From Brevibacterium sp. 239c (lineage in GTDB: Bacteria > Actinomycetota > Actinomycetes > Actinomycetales > Brevibacteriaceae), in contig NZ_FXZH01000024.1 in NCBI RefSeq assembly GCF_900169365.1, positions 1 through 57,080 on the forward strand: a stretch of 57,080 nt of DNA. Direction: 5' to 3'. Positions 18,257 to 26,767 of this stretch are shown here, piece after piece. The notes under the pieces are model-generated. The model worked only from the letters and a program-made list of their open reading frames with translations, ran no database searches and had not been told where the DNA came from. Position 1 is the stretch's first letter; each line of letters starts with the position of its first letter. The translations under genes were made by a program, and so were the position numbers.

Positions 18257-19132
18257 TCAGTCTTCCCATAATTGTGCCGTCTGTCGAGCGAACTCACGGT
18301 AGGAGCGCATGGGCCGACCGAGCAGCGAATGCAGGTCGTGGTCGGCACCGGAAGTCGCTGTCATGCCATCGACCTGGAAGCTGCGCATCATCAGTCGCAG
18401 GTCATAAGCCATCCATCCCGGCATGAACGACCGCATCTGGGTTTCGAAGGCGTCCAGATCGTTGCCACCATAGGAGACGGGTCGGGCGATCGTCTCCGCC
18501 CAGATGGCGGCGATGGTATCGCCGGTCAGGACTTCGGGAGCCACGACATCCAGAGTCTCGCGCGGCAGTGAATCGGTGCTCTCCTGGCGTCGAAGCAGAG
18601 CGCGAGCGGCGACCTCGGCCAGATCGCGCGTGTCGACGGTCAGGACAGCCTTCTTGCCTACCGGTGGGCCGTAGACGCCTTCTGTCAGGATACGGTCCTT
18701 CTCCCAAGCGTCGTTTTGCATGTAGTAGCCGGGTCGCAGAATCGTGGTTGGCAGGTCAAGGTCTGCGATAACGCGCTCGGCGGCGGCCTTAGCGGCGAAG
18801 TGCGGTGGGGCCGCATAGCTGTCGGCGTGAATGACTGAAAGATAGACCAGGTTCCGAATCCCGGCCCGATGTGCCAGGTCGAGGGCAATCAGAGTGCCGG
18901 TGAGCTCGTCCTGCGATACCGCGCTGAGCAGGAACAGGCCGCTCGCCCCGTCCAAGGCGGCCCGAAGGGAATCGATGTCGGTCAGTTCGCCCTTCACCGG
19001 CGTGACCCCAGGAGGGAAATCGGCGGTCTCGGGGGAGCGGGTGAGCGCGCGCACCTGCTGCCCGGCCGCCGCCAGGTGCCGTGTCACTTCCGACCCGACG
19101 GTACCGGTACTTCCGGTAACCAAGATTGTCAT
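18257..19132 (-). CDS. NmrA-like NAD(P)H-binding protein
   Basis: A 291-residue atypical SDR: ILVTGSTGTVGSEVTRHLA at the N-terminus, GLFLLSAVSQDELTG, NLVYLSVIHADSYAAPPHFA and LPTTILRPGYYMQNDAWEKD. It resembles NAD(P)H:quinone oxidoreductase type 2 / NmrA proteins. A very strong AAGGAGGAAA lies six bases before ATG 19132. It diverges from the TetR gene at 19238 across 105 bases, the usual set-up for a repressor controlling its neighbour, and probably forms one unit with the quinone oxidoreductase downstream. The inferred job is detoxification of quinones or other electrophiles. Confidence 0.86.
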   Translation of the reverse strand: MTILVTGSTGTVGSEVTRHLAAAGQQVRALTRSPETADFPPGVTPVKGELTDIDSLRAALDGASGLFLLSAVSQDELTGTLIALDLAHRAGIRNLVYLSVIHADSYAAPPHFAAKAAAERVIADLDLPTTILRPGYYMQNDAWEKDRILTEGVYGPPVGKKAVLTVDTRDLAEVAARALLRRQESTDSLPRETLDVVAPEVLTGDTIAAIWAETIARPVSYGGNDLDAFETQMRSFMPGWMAYDLRLMMRSFQVDGMTATSGADHDLHSLLGRPMRSYREFARQTAQLWED

Positions 19133-19237
19133 GGGTGTTTCCTCCTTGCTTGATCGTGCTAGGTCGTGCCGGATTGCACGAGTCCATGATTTTTAGGGTA
19201 GACCCGAAAAATAGTGTCCGCAATACTTTAGGTTAGG

Positions 19238-19885
19238 ATGAGCGGTATGGAAGGTGACGGATTGCGTGCGCGGAAGAAGGTCCGGACTCGCCGGCACATC
19301 GCGAGAACTGCGGCCCGCCTGTTCGGTGAGAGCGGGTACGAGAATGTGGCGATCATCGACGTTGCCGCGGCTGCGGACGTGTCCGAGCAGACCGTCTACA
19401 ATTACTTCCCGGCCAAGCAGGATCTGGTGCTCGATCGTGACGAGCACGTGCGCGACCGCTTCGTCACCTGTGTCCGGGAGCGAACTGCCGGCACTAGCCC
19501 GGCAGATGCCATCCGCGGCGAAGCCCTGGTGCTGACCGAGTCAATTCGGCACATCCCTCACGATCAACTCAACGGCAGTCTGGGGTGCCTGGCCACCATT
19601 AGCCCGACCGTGCGGCGCCTGTCGTTGGAGATGACCGACCGACTGGCCGACGCCATCGCCGAAGCCATCTGCGACACCACCCCCGGAACCTGCCGCGGCG
19701 TGGCCAAAGTCCACGGCATTGCACTTGCCTGGATATCCCAAACCGTGATCGATGAAGGGGGCAAGCGCATCCGAGACGGACAAAACCCCGACCAGATCGC
19801 CGATGCACTACGCCCTCTCGTCGCTGCCATTATCGACGATCTCGACGACCGATTCACCGGAACGAGACCCGGCCAGACCGGATAA
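19238..19885 (+). CDS. TetR-family regulator
   Basis: A 215-residue TetR repressor. The HTH region reads TRRHIARTAARLFGESGYEN, VAIIDVAAAADVSEQ and TVYNYFPAKQDLV (residues 17-65); the rest is the helical ligand-binding domain. Starts at 19238 or 19247 are both ATG. Being divergent from the NmrA / quinone-oxidoreductase pair, it very likely represses them. In the 105-bp gap I see an imperfect dyad (GGGT-AG-ACCC) but no convincing long palindrome. Confidence 0.88.
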   Translation: MSGMEGDGLRARKKVRTRRHIARTAARLFGESGYENVAIIDVAAAADVSEQTVYNYFPAKQDLVLDRDEHVRDRFVTCVRERTAGTSPADAIRGEALVLTESIRHIPHDQLNGSLGCLATISPTVRRLSLEMTDRLADAIAEAICDTTPGTCRGVAKVHGIALAWISQTVIDEGGKRIRDGQNPDQIADALRPLVAAIIDDLDDRFTGTRPGQTG

Positions 19886-20024
19886 ACTGCTCTTCGGTGA
19901 AAGGGTATAGGTCCCCTGGGCGCGACGTTCGCTGGACGCGACGCTGGCGCACTTCATCGTGCCTTTTGTAAGCTCTTCAAACCTCACGCCCATGATGTTA
20001 CGAACCAACAGTGAGGTGAAAATA

Positions 20025-20228
20025 ATGACTGAACAGTCCGTTCCATCCGACGAGTCTCAGATCGTAGTTGAAATGTGGGCCGACCTGGGCTGCCCGTGGT
20101 GCTAAGTCGGAAAGCGCCGACTCCACACCGCGATCGTGCAGCGACCGGATGCGTCCCTCGGTGCCTCATATACTTTTGCCCGCGAAATGGTGGACCTTCG
20201 GAAGCTATGGGGAGTGAATTGTCGATGA
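20025..20228 (+). pseudogene. DsbA/FrnE-like gene start with a nonsense codon
   Basis: From ATG 20025 (GTGAGGTG upstream) the frame reads IVVEMWADLGCPWC, the thioredoxin-fold active site of FrnE-type DsbA proteins, then TAA at 20103-20105 where the family has Tyr, then VGKRRLHTAIVQRPDA in the same frame. After that the resemblance is lost and the frame ends at 20228. Only the first 45 or so residues of a 210-230-residue protein remain. A dead gene start. Confidence 0.7.
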
Positions 20229-20332
20229 TGACTCGAACAGAGATCGCCACGAAAAACGCCAAGGAATACCAGCAGGCCTCGAAGAAGAACAAGAGCGCTG
20301 GGGACTATATCGAGTCTTGGTGCAACCGATAG
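20207..20332 (+). pseudogene. N-terminal fragment resembling an integrase/transposase
   Basis: A 41-codon frame with MTRTEIATKNAKEYQQASKK (ATG 20225), which resembles the N-terminal start of a group of integrase-core transposases (pattern: ATKxAREYxxASKKxKGxILD). Homology breaks off after NKS and the frame stops. It overlaps the end of the FrnE-like relic. The identification is by pattern memory and tentative. Confidence 0.4.
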
Positions 20333-20412
20333 CGTCCAAATGCCAGGGCAGACCATCGTGTCCCGGTACAGGCTTGGGCTGACTACCGCGGGACGGGTCA
20401 GACCGGCCTGGC

Positions 20413-20748
20413 GGAGTAAGAGAAATCATCAACGAACTGACTCAAAAACTTGACGAGCGCCGGAGGATGGAGACACGCCCGATGATCGACGAGATAGAGG
20501 CGGTCAAGGCGGATGCCGCAAAGGTCGGAGCGGGTCGGCCCCCGCAGGTACCGATGCTATTCTTCACTTCCACCGGTGAGGGCGCCGGCATCGATACGGA
20601 GCCGTGGCGAAAATATCAGAAAGATTTTCTCTCCGACGTTCCGAACAGCCGACAGATCCTGCTGGATTCGTGGTATTACGTTCACGACTACAAGTCCGCA
20701 AAAATCGCTCGGAAGAGCAGAGGATTCATCGACAGATGGCCCTCGTGA
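20413..20748 (+). pseudogene. C-terminal relic of an alpha/beta hydrolase
   Basis: The frame ending at TGA 20746-20748 has good coding character from about 20413: REIINELTQKLDERRRMETR, DEIEAVKADAAKVG, VPMLFFTSTGEG, then LLDSWYYVHDYKSAKIA. This is the cap and C-terminal part of an alpha/beta hydrolase, with YYVHDY at the place of the catalytic His. No start codon with ribosome site and no nucleophile region remain. It is another truncated piece in the 20.0-21.0 kb relic cluster. Confidence 0.6.
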
Positions 20749-20986
20749 GCTCGGATACCCGGCTATAGCGAATTATCGTGCCATCCAGATTATTGCGGTC
20801 CGCTACTGTCACCGGTCAGCGAAAACGGATGAAATCATCCATCAGCTCCTTTGAAGTCTCGAATTTACAGCGCCTTCATAGGGTGCGATGATTTTACCGG
20901 ATGAAAACATCCGGTTACTCTGTAGAGAGCCGTAACGAGACTTCGGACTCTCCTGAGGCGCGGCAACAGAGGAGGAAGACGCTGTG

Positions 20987-21100
20987 ATGAGCAATGACAC
21001 CATCAAGTCGATTGCCGACCTAGCCGACATCGCGTTCGCTCCGGATCTTATGCCCGACGTACGAGACTCACGTGTATGGCTCAAAGGACAGAGCTGGTGA
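20987..21100 (+). CDS. Short ORF with strong ribosome site, unknown
   Basis: AGAGGAGGAAGAC stands before ATG 20987, which opens a 37-codon frame (MSNDTIKSIADLADIAFAPD, ending GQSW) that overlaps the first 25 bases of the TetR gene in another frame. It looks like the 5' end of a gene whose body was lost, or a leader that couples translation to TetR. I do not recognise it. Confidence 0.3.
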   Translation: MSNDTIKSIADLADIAFAPDLMPDVRDSRVWLKGQSW

Positions 21101-21711
21101 CCGACGACGTTGAGCCGAAACGCTCCACTTGCCGGAGACCTCATATGCGAAGCGATGCCGTGGCGAACCAGGAGCGGTTGCTGGCAGCAGCCGTCACTGC
21201 GATGCTGCGGGAAGGGCGGCAGGTACCGATGGCTTCGATCGCCCGGGACGCAGGTGTTGGCATCGGCACGCTCTATCGTAACTACCCCACCCGAGACGCG
21301 CTTCTTGACGCATTGACCGAGCGTTCTTTCGGACTGGTCCTCAATGTAGTGGAATCAGCTGCTCTTGCCGAAGGCCCAGCGATCAGTGCGCTCGAAGAAT
21401 TCTTCACAAGCTCCATCGCTCATCGCGACCAACTCGTGCTGCCATTGCACGGCGGACCAGTGAATCTGACCGAGAAATCACTACGCATACAGGACCAGAT
21501 CCACACCGGGATCGATCGCATCCTCGAGCGCGGACACAGAGATCGTACTGTCCGAGCCGACGTCACCGCCGGTGATGTCGTGTTCTTCGGAGCAATGCTT
21601 GCGCAAACGTTATCCCCCGACGACGACTGGTTGGACGCGAATCTGTCTCGTCAGGAGCAAATCTTCCTTGCGGGTCTGGCCCCTTCACCACCTGGATTGA
21701 AGGCAAGTTGA
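21076..21711 (+). CDS. TetR-family regulator (copy 2)
   Basis: A 211-residue TetR repressor, paralogue of the one at 10530-11144: the stretch ANQERLLAAAVTAMLREG, RQVPMASIARDAGVGI is the same in both, and the ligand domain keeps DVVFFGAMLAQTL. The N-terminus before residue 24 differs; starts at ATG 21076, GTG 21094 and ATG 21145 are all possible. Its former partner genes (SDR and FAD oxidase, found intact beside copy 1) are only relics at 24282 and 24404, so it may now be an orphan or control the deacetylase that follows. Confidence 0.87.
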   Translation: MAQRTELVTDDVEPKRSTCRRPHMRSDAVANQERLLAAAVTAMLREGRQVPMASIARDAGVGIGTLYRNYPTRDALLDALTERSFGLVLNVVESAALAEGPAISALEEFFTSSIAHRDQLVLPLHGGPVNLTEKSLRIQDQIHTGIDRILERGHRDRTVRADVTAGDVVFFGAMLAQTLSPDDDWLDANLSRQEQIFLAGLAPSPPGLKAS

Positions 21712-21887
21712 CGCCCGTACTTTTCGACACCGAACACGTCCTGGTTGTGGATGCCACGGATCGCGCCACAAGGGGATCTTCTCAGTCAGTGTCGTACGCG
21801 AGCAGTTAGGACACTTTCATCATTCGACTGCTGCACTCTGAAGCAGTTTCAAAGGCCGTTCGGATCCTGCTGGATCGTACGCTGGTT

Positions 21888-23387
21888 ATGCGAAAGTTGG
21901 TTTTCTTGCACGTATCACCGAAACTCGGTGCCATCGCTGCCGCCTGTTGCGCCTCTGCTCTGCTGTTGTCAGGTTGTACCAGCGCTTCTGCCGAAGACGA
22001 AGACAGAGAAGTCAGAAACAGCGTTGATGTCGGCGGTGTGCCGAATTCGCTGGCCAAACGTCTCAACAGTTACGCCATCCATACGATCGATGGACCGGAG
22101 ATCGATGCGCACTTCTTCAGCATCTCAGGTGCGTCCTCGTTGTCTGGCGTGATGGAAAAGGACATGCTCACCGCCTTCAAAGATGGCGGTGCATTCCACA
22201 AGCACCGTGCATTCGACCCGGTACTGACCGATCCGGACGAGCGCTGGGATGTCATGAACTTCATCGAGGGCCCTGGTGATGATCCGACATTCGACCAACT
22301 GTCGGGCGCCGACAGCAGAGCTGTTGCCACGGAGGAACAGGATATCGGGACTCAATCAGCCAGTACCTCTCAGCCGATCACGGTGACGAACTCGGTCATT
22401 GCTGCCGGCGGAAACTTCGTTATCAGCCGCCTGATGACTTCAGTCGGCGGCAAGCAGAAACAAAAGGCCTACGTCACCGATGTCGACCAGAACGTAACGA
22501 GTCCAGCTGCCGATCTGCTGTCCGAAAATGTCAGGGGCGATGTCGGTACGATGACTGTCAACGACAAGGGGATGCCAGCCATCGATCATGACGTCGTCGG
22601 GGAAAGTATGCTGACAGATCTGGGCAAGCGGGTCCGCTCAGCGCTTGGCCGAGCGCTCGAGCTTCCGCCTGATTCCGAGGCCTACTTGCCGGACTACACA
22701 TGCGAACTCATCCCGTGCACCGCACTGACCTACGATGACGGTCCAGCAGACGAAAAGATGACGAAAGAGCTCGCTGACCATCTCAAGGACGCCGATCTGC
22801 GCGCCACCTTCTACCAGATTGGTGGGAACGTCCATCAGCACCATAAAGAGAGCAAGGAACTGCTCGAAATGGGAAACGAGGTAGGTGGCCACAGCTGGAG
22901 CCACTCCAAGCTGGATACGCTAGCCGCTCCCAGAATCAAACAGGAGATGAAGAAAACTGACGCTGCGCTGGCCAAAGAGGGGGTGGCCAAGACCACGCAG
23001 CTGCGCCCTCCGTATGGGGCAGCGAGTAAAACAGTTGACAGGACCGTGGACAAGCGGATCGTCCAATGGAGTGTCGATACTCAGGACTGGCAGACGCTCA
23101 ACACAGCCAAGACGATCGAGGCGGGGTCGAAAGCTGGACCAGGGTCGATCATTCTCATGCATTCGATCCATGAAACAACCGTCAAAGCTGCGCCGCAACT
23201 GTACAAGAACCTCGAGGCCAAGGGGCTGTACCCGGTACCGGCGGGTTACCTGTTCAAAGGTTTGCCGTTCGAAACCGGGGGCGAGTACTACTGCCGCGGA
23301 TATGGTGGCCCGCTCTGCTCGAACCCGGAGCACCCGATGGTAGAGAAGGGAAAGTCGATGGCTAAACCGGCCCTCGAGAGGGATTGA
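21888..23387 (+). CDS. Polysaccharide deacetylase lipoprotein (CE4/NodB)
   Basis: A 499-residue lipoprotein with lipobox LLSGC (Cys30). Residues 35-265 form an N-terminal region resembling the DUF3298/PdaC-type accessory part. The NodB domain occupies about 275-460, with all CE4 motifs: TYDDGP 281-286 (metal and catalytic Asp), HSWSH 335-339, RPPYG 373-377, DTQDW 397-401 and LMHSIHE 423-429. It should remove N-acetyl groups from peptidoglycan or another wall glycan outside the membrane. No strong ribosome site is visible. It sits between relics of the duplicated redox cassette and looks like an insertion there. Confidence 0.9.
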   Translation: MRKLVFLHVSPKLGAIAAACCASALLLSGCTSASAEDEDREVRNSVDVGGVPNSLAKRLNSYAIHTIDGPEIDAHFFSISGASSLSGVMEKDMLTAFKDGGAFHKHRAFDPVLTDPDERWDVMNFIEGPGDDPTFDQLSGADSRAVATEEQDIGTQSASTSQPITVTNSVIAAGGNFVISRLMTSVGGKQKQKAYVTDVDQNVTSPAADLLSENVRGDVGTMTVNDKGMPAIDHDVVGESMLTDLGKRVRSALGRALELPPDSEAYLPDYTCELIPCTALTYDDGPADEKMTKELADHLKDADLRATFYQIGGNVHQHHKESKELLEMGNEVGGHSWSHSKLDTLAAPRIKQEMKKTDAALAKEGVAKTTQLRPPYGAASKTVDRTVDKRIVQWSVDTQDWQTLNTAKTIEAGSKAGPGSIILMHSIHETTVKAAPQLYKNLEAKGLYPVPAGYLFKGLPFETGGEYYCRGYGGPLCSNPEHPMVEKGKSMAKPALERD

Positions 23388-23555
23388 TGCGCAGACTGTG
23401 CCTTCCACCCACGATCAGCGACACCACTCCCAGTTGATACTCCGGTCCCAAGCCCCACCACACCGTTAAGCACCCGAAACAAGAAACGAACAACATTAAG
23501 TTCACAGTCGTGGAGTCAGTGCCACGGCATGTACAAAAGTCGAAGAGGAGTCATC

Positions 23556-24257
23556 ATGGCAATCGGCACCAGCACCGCAGCGTCGGTCCGTATCAGGGGC
23601 GATATCGATGATCGCCGCATCGATCGATCCGAACTTGTCTCTGCCCGTCGCGCTCTCCGACTGCTGAAGGGCAATCTTGGCTATGATCGGCTCCATGCTC
23701 TGGTGAGTGAGCAGATCGCAGAAGGCAATGCCCTGTTTCGCGAGCATGTTATGCGCTCCGCGGGTGAGCAGGTCACTGGAGTGATCACAATTGAGGCAGA
23801 GGATCTGACTGCTGCAGATTTCTCGACATGGATGATCGAGGCCTTCGCCCGAAGGGATGTGCTCATCGCCGCTCAGCCGGAGCACTATCTTATGGATATG
23901 GCTGAGCCCCAGGGCCCGCATGTCGTCGAAACCTTCGGAAGCTATGTTGTTGGTTTCTACATGGGGGGCTGGGCCGAGAGCGAGATTGATGCTGCGGATG
24001 AGTTTGAACGGGTTGATAAACGATATTCGCTGTTGAGGCTTGACGATGATGGAACACCGTTCGGGTCTGTCTCCACGACGTTCGTCGAGGCCCCATATGG
24101 CATGGATGCCGAGCTGTCGGTTTCTCTGCCGGCGACGAGTGCCCCTGATGCGATTGAGCAGCATCTCGAGCATTTCTCGGTCGAGTTCCGCAGCTGGATG
24201 CTCCAGGCCGCGGCCGAGACTGCGGCACCCTGCGACCGGTCCTCCAACAATGACTGA
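23556..24257 (+). CDS. Protein of unknown function
   Basis: A 233-residue protein with no family I recognise. It is acidic, without signal peptide or membrane segment. Features include RRIDRSELVSARRALRLLKG, ITIEAEDLTAADFSTWMIEA and SYVVGFYMGGWAESEIDAAD. The ATG at 23556 is chosen because AAGAGGAG lies seven bases before it; the frame is open upstream to 23529. A 295-codon frame on the other strand covers it but has no coding character. It follows the deacetylase after 168 bases and precedes the decayed SDR/oxidase remains, so its context gives no function. Confidence 0.7.
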   Translation: MAIGTSTAASVRIRGDIDDRRIDRSELVSARRALRLLKGNLGYDRLHALVSEQIAEGNALFREHVMRSAGEQVTGVITIEAEDLTAADFSTWMIEAFARRDVLIAAQPEHYLMDMAEPQGPHVVETFGSYVVGFYMGGWAESEIDAADEFERVDKRYSLLRLDDDGTPFGSVSTTFVEAPYGMDAELSVSLPATSAPDAIEQHLEHFSVEFRSWMLQAAAETAAPCDRSSNND

Positions 24258-24281
24258 CCGCACAAAGAAGGCGATGCGCCC

Positions 24282-24353
24282 ACCCGTGGTATTCGCGTAG
24301 TACTGATCGATCCGGGATCGACGACAACCGCTCTGGCCACCAAGCAACGATAA
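24282..24353 (+). pseudogene. C-terminal scrap of an SDR
   Basis: The frame ending at TAA 24351 reads TRGIRVVLIDPGSTTTAL, matching TRGVRVVVIEPGATSTEL in the intact SDR at 12433-13218. Only 23 codons remain. The spacer after it also resembles the one after the intact SDR, and the next piece resembles the oxidase start, so gene order is kept. Confidence 0.7.
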
Positions 24354-24403
24354 CCACGTCGGAATACCGGAGCCGAGGAACCGAGACATGACTGAGGCAG
24401 ACG

Positions 24404-24598
24404 ATGACTACTCGAGAGACGACGAACACAGTGGAGAAGGCAACGATTCCGACTATACGGGCGGCACTGTCAGAACTCATTGACTCGGCGCGGATCTTCA
24501 CGGACGGGACTGGTGCAAGGAAAGATGTCAGTTTGAGTGTCAGACTGCCGATGAATCAGGGGCTGCGGAGGTTATCGTCTTCGCAGTCGAGTCTGTGA
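24404..24598 (+). pseudogene. N-terminal scrap of an FAD-linked oxidase
   Basis: From ATG 24404 the frame reads MTTRETTNTVEKATIPTIRA, ALSELIDSARIFTDG, matching the start of the oxidase at 13271 (MTSQETMTTADEAIVSAVRA, ALSEQIGPARIVTEE). After about 37 codons the likeness ends and the frame stops at 24598. Its end overlaps the 3' end of the convergent GMC oxidoreductase gene. Confidence 0.72.
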
Positions 24599-26764
24599 CG
24601 GATGCCCGGACTTCGGACGAAACACAGCGCTCAGGAAGAAGCGCGCAAATACATTGAATGCCATGCGACGTCGGTAGAACGTGAACCCTGTTCCTCGGAT
24701 CGACGCGCCGTTGCGCAATACGTCTTGCGGGTGGAGGACGAACGTTCTCGTGAGCGGAGCACCTGACCCGTCTGCTCGGCTGATCATGAGGTCGACCTTC
24801 GTCAATCCACGATATCGCGCGATCGGTCCGCGCCCATGCTGACGCTTGCTGCCGACTGCGGTCCAGTTCTGCCCGGTGGGATCTATGAACTCAAGGTCGT
24901 AGCGCATGAGATGGTCTGCGCCCTCGGGAAACATGCTGAGATGGCCAGTGACCTGGCGAGGGCCGCTGAATCCACTGATCGTGAGGGTGCCCGCGACCGA
25001 CAGGCGATGCTCGGGATCGTTTCGAAACATATCGAGGCTGGGGATTTCGAGCTGAACGCGGAGCTCACCGGTGCGCGCGGTAACTGATCCGCGCTCGTGC
25101 ATCGTTTCGGCGAAGACAATCCCGTCACCAGCGGTGTGCTGTCGGCGCCGAAGCATCCAGCGATATGCGTCATCCTCTGGGACAGGGAGGCGGCAGCTGA
25201 CGCGTGCCCATTCGGGTGCACGCCAAGAGCTGTTCCCGGTCGTTTCGCGGATGATGCCCTCGACAGCTCGCTCTGCACTCGCCAGTATCGTTGCCGACGG
25301 ATTGACTCCCGTGGATGCCGGAATCACGGAACCATCCATGACGTAGAGGCTCGGATACCCGTGCACCTGTCGATCTGGTCCCACAACGCCCTTCGCCGGA
25401 TTGCTGCTGGTCGGTACTCCACCGAGTGGATGGACCGTCACCGGAAGCCTGAGCAGAGACCATGTCGCGACTGCGCGCACTGGCACCTGGATGATCCGAG
25501 CGACTGCTGGGCCGACTCTTCCCTCAGCACGATACAGCCGCGCTTGCCAGCGGTTGACCCACCGCAAGCGGGCTTTTCCCAGGCGGTCGAGTTCGAGCCG
25601 GCCCGATCCGGCATCGTGCCCCATCGAGAGGAATGCGAAGGTCTGCTTGGGATCACGGGGTCGGAATCGACGCCAGACTGCACGCACGCTGTGTAACGGC
25701 AGCAGATGGTTGAGCAGTGTTGAGACCGCCTCCGGGACCGCACCGTCCTGGACCTGAAGCCATACCGGGCGTGAACGCTCCCATACATCGAGGACCGTCG
25801 TGGTTGTGATCGTCGGGCCTGTCGTCAGGTCCGGCTCGGAGTGTCTGAGATTGCTGAGGGCAAGGTAGTCGCCATTGCCGGAGAACCCGTGGCCGAGTGC
25901 CTGAGACAGATTCGGAAGAGTCCCGTCGATGTCGCGTGAGCGCAGCAGGAGTTCCGTTGTCGCGACGGCGCCCGCCGCCAGGAAGAGCCGTGTGGCGGAC
26001 CGACTGACCAGGGTTTTGTCGGGGCCCGAGCCCTCTGCAGCCCATACAGTCCACTTGGAACCGTCCCATTCGAGATGCCGCACCTCGGAATCGGTCACGG
26101 CGGTGGCCCCGTTCTGCTCTGCGACGGCCAGGTAGTTGAAGTCAAGGGAGTTCTTCGCTGATCTGTTGCAGCCGAGGACACATTCACCGGTGAATGTGCA
26201 TCCCCGCTGGGGTACGCCGTGCTGGTTATGAGTCCAGGCATCAGACGGATCGAACCTGACGGCAAGGTTCGGTCGCGTTGCCGCCGGGCGAATTCCCATT
26301 CGTGTTGCCAGGTCTTCCAGGACAAGTGTGCGAGCGGGGACGTTGCCTGTCTTCGGGTCGTCCTGCACCGGGGTCACGTCGAGCATTGTTCCGGCAAGAT
26401 CAAAGTACGGGTCCAACACCTCACGACGAAGCTCATCCGGCCATCGTCCGTCCAGAGTGCTTGTCGCAGGGCGAGCGAAGACGTTTGCATACACTAAAGA
26501 CCCGCCGCCCCAGCCCGCTCCCTGCAGAGAGAGCATGGTCTTCAACCAGCGAATGTCGTAGAGCCCGCTGTCTTGACTCCACAGCCAATCCTCACGGATG
26601 TTCGATGACCGAGGGAATTGGCCGGGAAGCCATCGTCGTCCGCGTTCGAGAACTGTCACAGAATATCCGGCCTGTGCGAGGCGAGCGGCGGTGACTGCCC
26701 CACCGAAGCCGCTGCCGACGACTATGGCATCGGTCTGCTCTTTGGCCTGGGGCTGCGTGGTCAT
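24572..26764 (-). CDS. GMC-type FAD oxidoreductase (cholesterol-oxidase-like)
   Basis: A 730-residue flavoprotein. FAD-binding VVGSGFGGAVTAARLAQAGY lies at about 15-34 and the GMC flavin loop at LQGAGWGGGSLVYANV. A Cys-rich GCTFTGECVLGCNRSAKNSL follows, and the C-terminal GMC region has VHPLGGVP and STGVNPSATILASAERA near 510. The last 200 or so residues form an extra domain seen in long cholesterol-oxidase-like proteins. It would oxidise a bulky alcohol or sterol-like substrate; no secretion signal is seen. It starts three bases after the MFS gene's stop, so it is the last gene of that TetR-controlled operon. Confidence 0.86.
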   Translation of the reverse strand: MTTQPQAKEQTDAIVVGSGFGGAVTAARLAQAGYSVTVLERGRRWLPGQFPRSSNIREDWLWSQDSGLYDIRWLKTMLSLQGAGWGGGSLVYANVFARPATSTLDGRWPDELRREVLDPYFDLAGTMLDVTPVQDDPKTGNVPARTLVLEDLATRMGIRPAATRPNLAVRFDPSDAWTHNQHGVPQRGCTFTGECVLGCNRSAKNSLDFNYLAVAEQNGATAVTDSEVRHLEWDGSKWTVWAAEGSGPDKTLVSRSATRLFLAAGAVATTELLLRSRDIDGTLPNLSQALGHGFSGNGDYLALSNLRHSEPDLTTGPTITTTTVLDVWERSRPVWLQVQDGAVPEAVSTLLNHLLPLHSVRAVWRRFRPRDPKQTFAFLSMGHDAGSGRLELDRLGKARLRWVNRWQARLYRAEGRVGPAVARIIQVPVRAVATWSLLRLPVTVHPLGGVPTSSNPAKGVVGPDRQVHGYPSLYVMDGSVIPASTGVNPSATILASAERAVEGIIRETTGNSSWRAPEWARVSCRLPVPEDDAYRWMLRRRQHTAGDGIVFAETMHERGSVTARTGELRVQLEIPSLDMFRNDPEHRLSVAGTLTISGFSGPRQVTGHLSMFPEGADHLMRYDLEFIDPTGQNWTAVGSKRQHGRGPIARYRGLTKVDLMISRADGSGAPLTRTFVLHPQDVLRNGASIRGTGFTFYRRRMAFNVFARFFLSAVFRPKSGHPSQTRLRRR

Positions 26765-26767
26765 GAC

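Noticed and set aside
23502..24389. A 295-codon minus-strand frame opposite the unknown protein at 23556
   Set aside because: The plus frame has AAGAGGAG and protein-like composition; the minus product is Arg/Ser-rich, without motifs, and runs into relic DNA.
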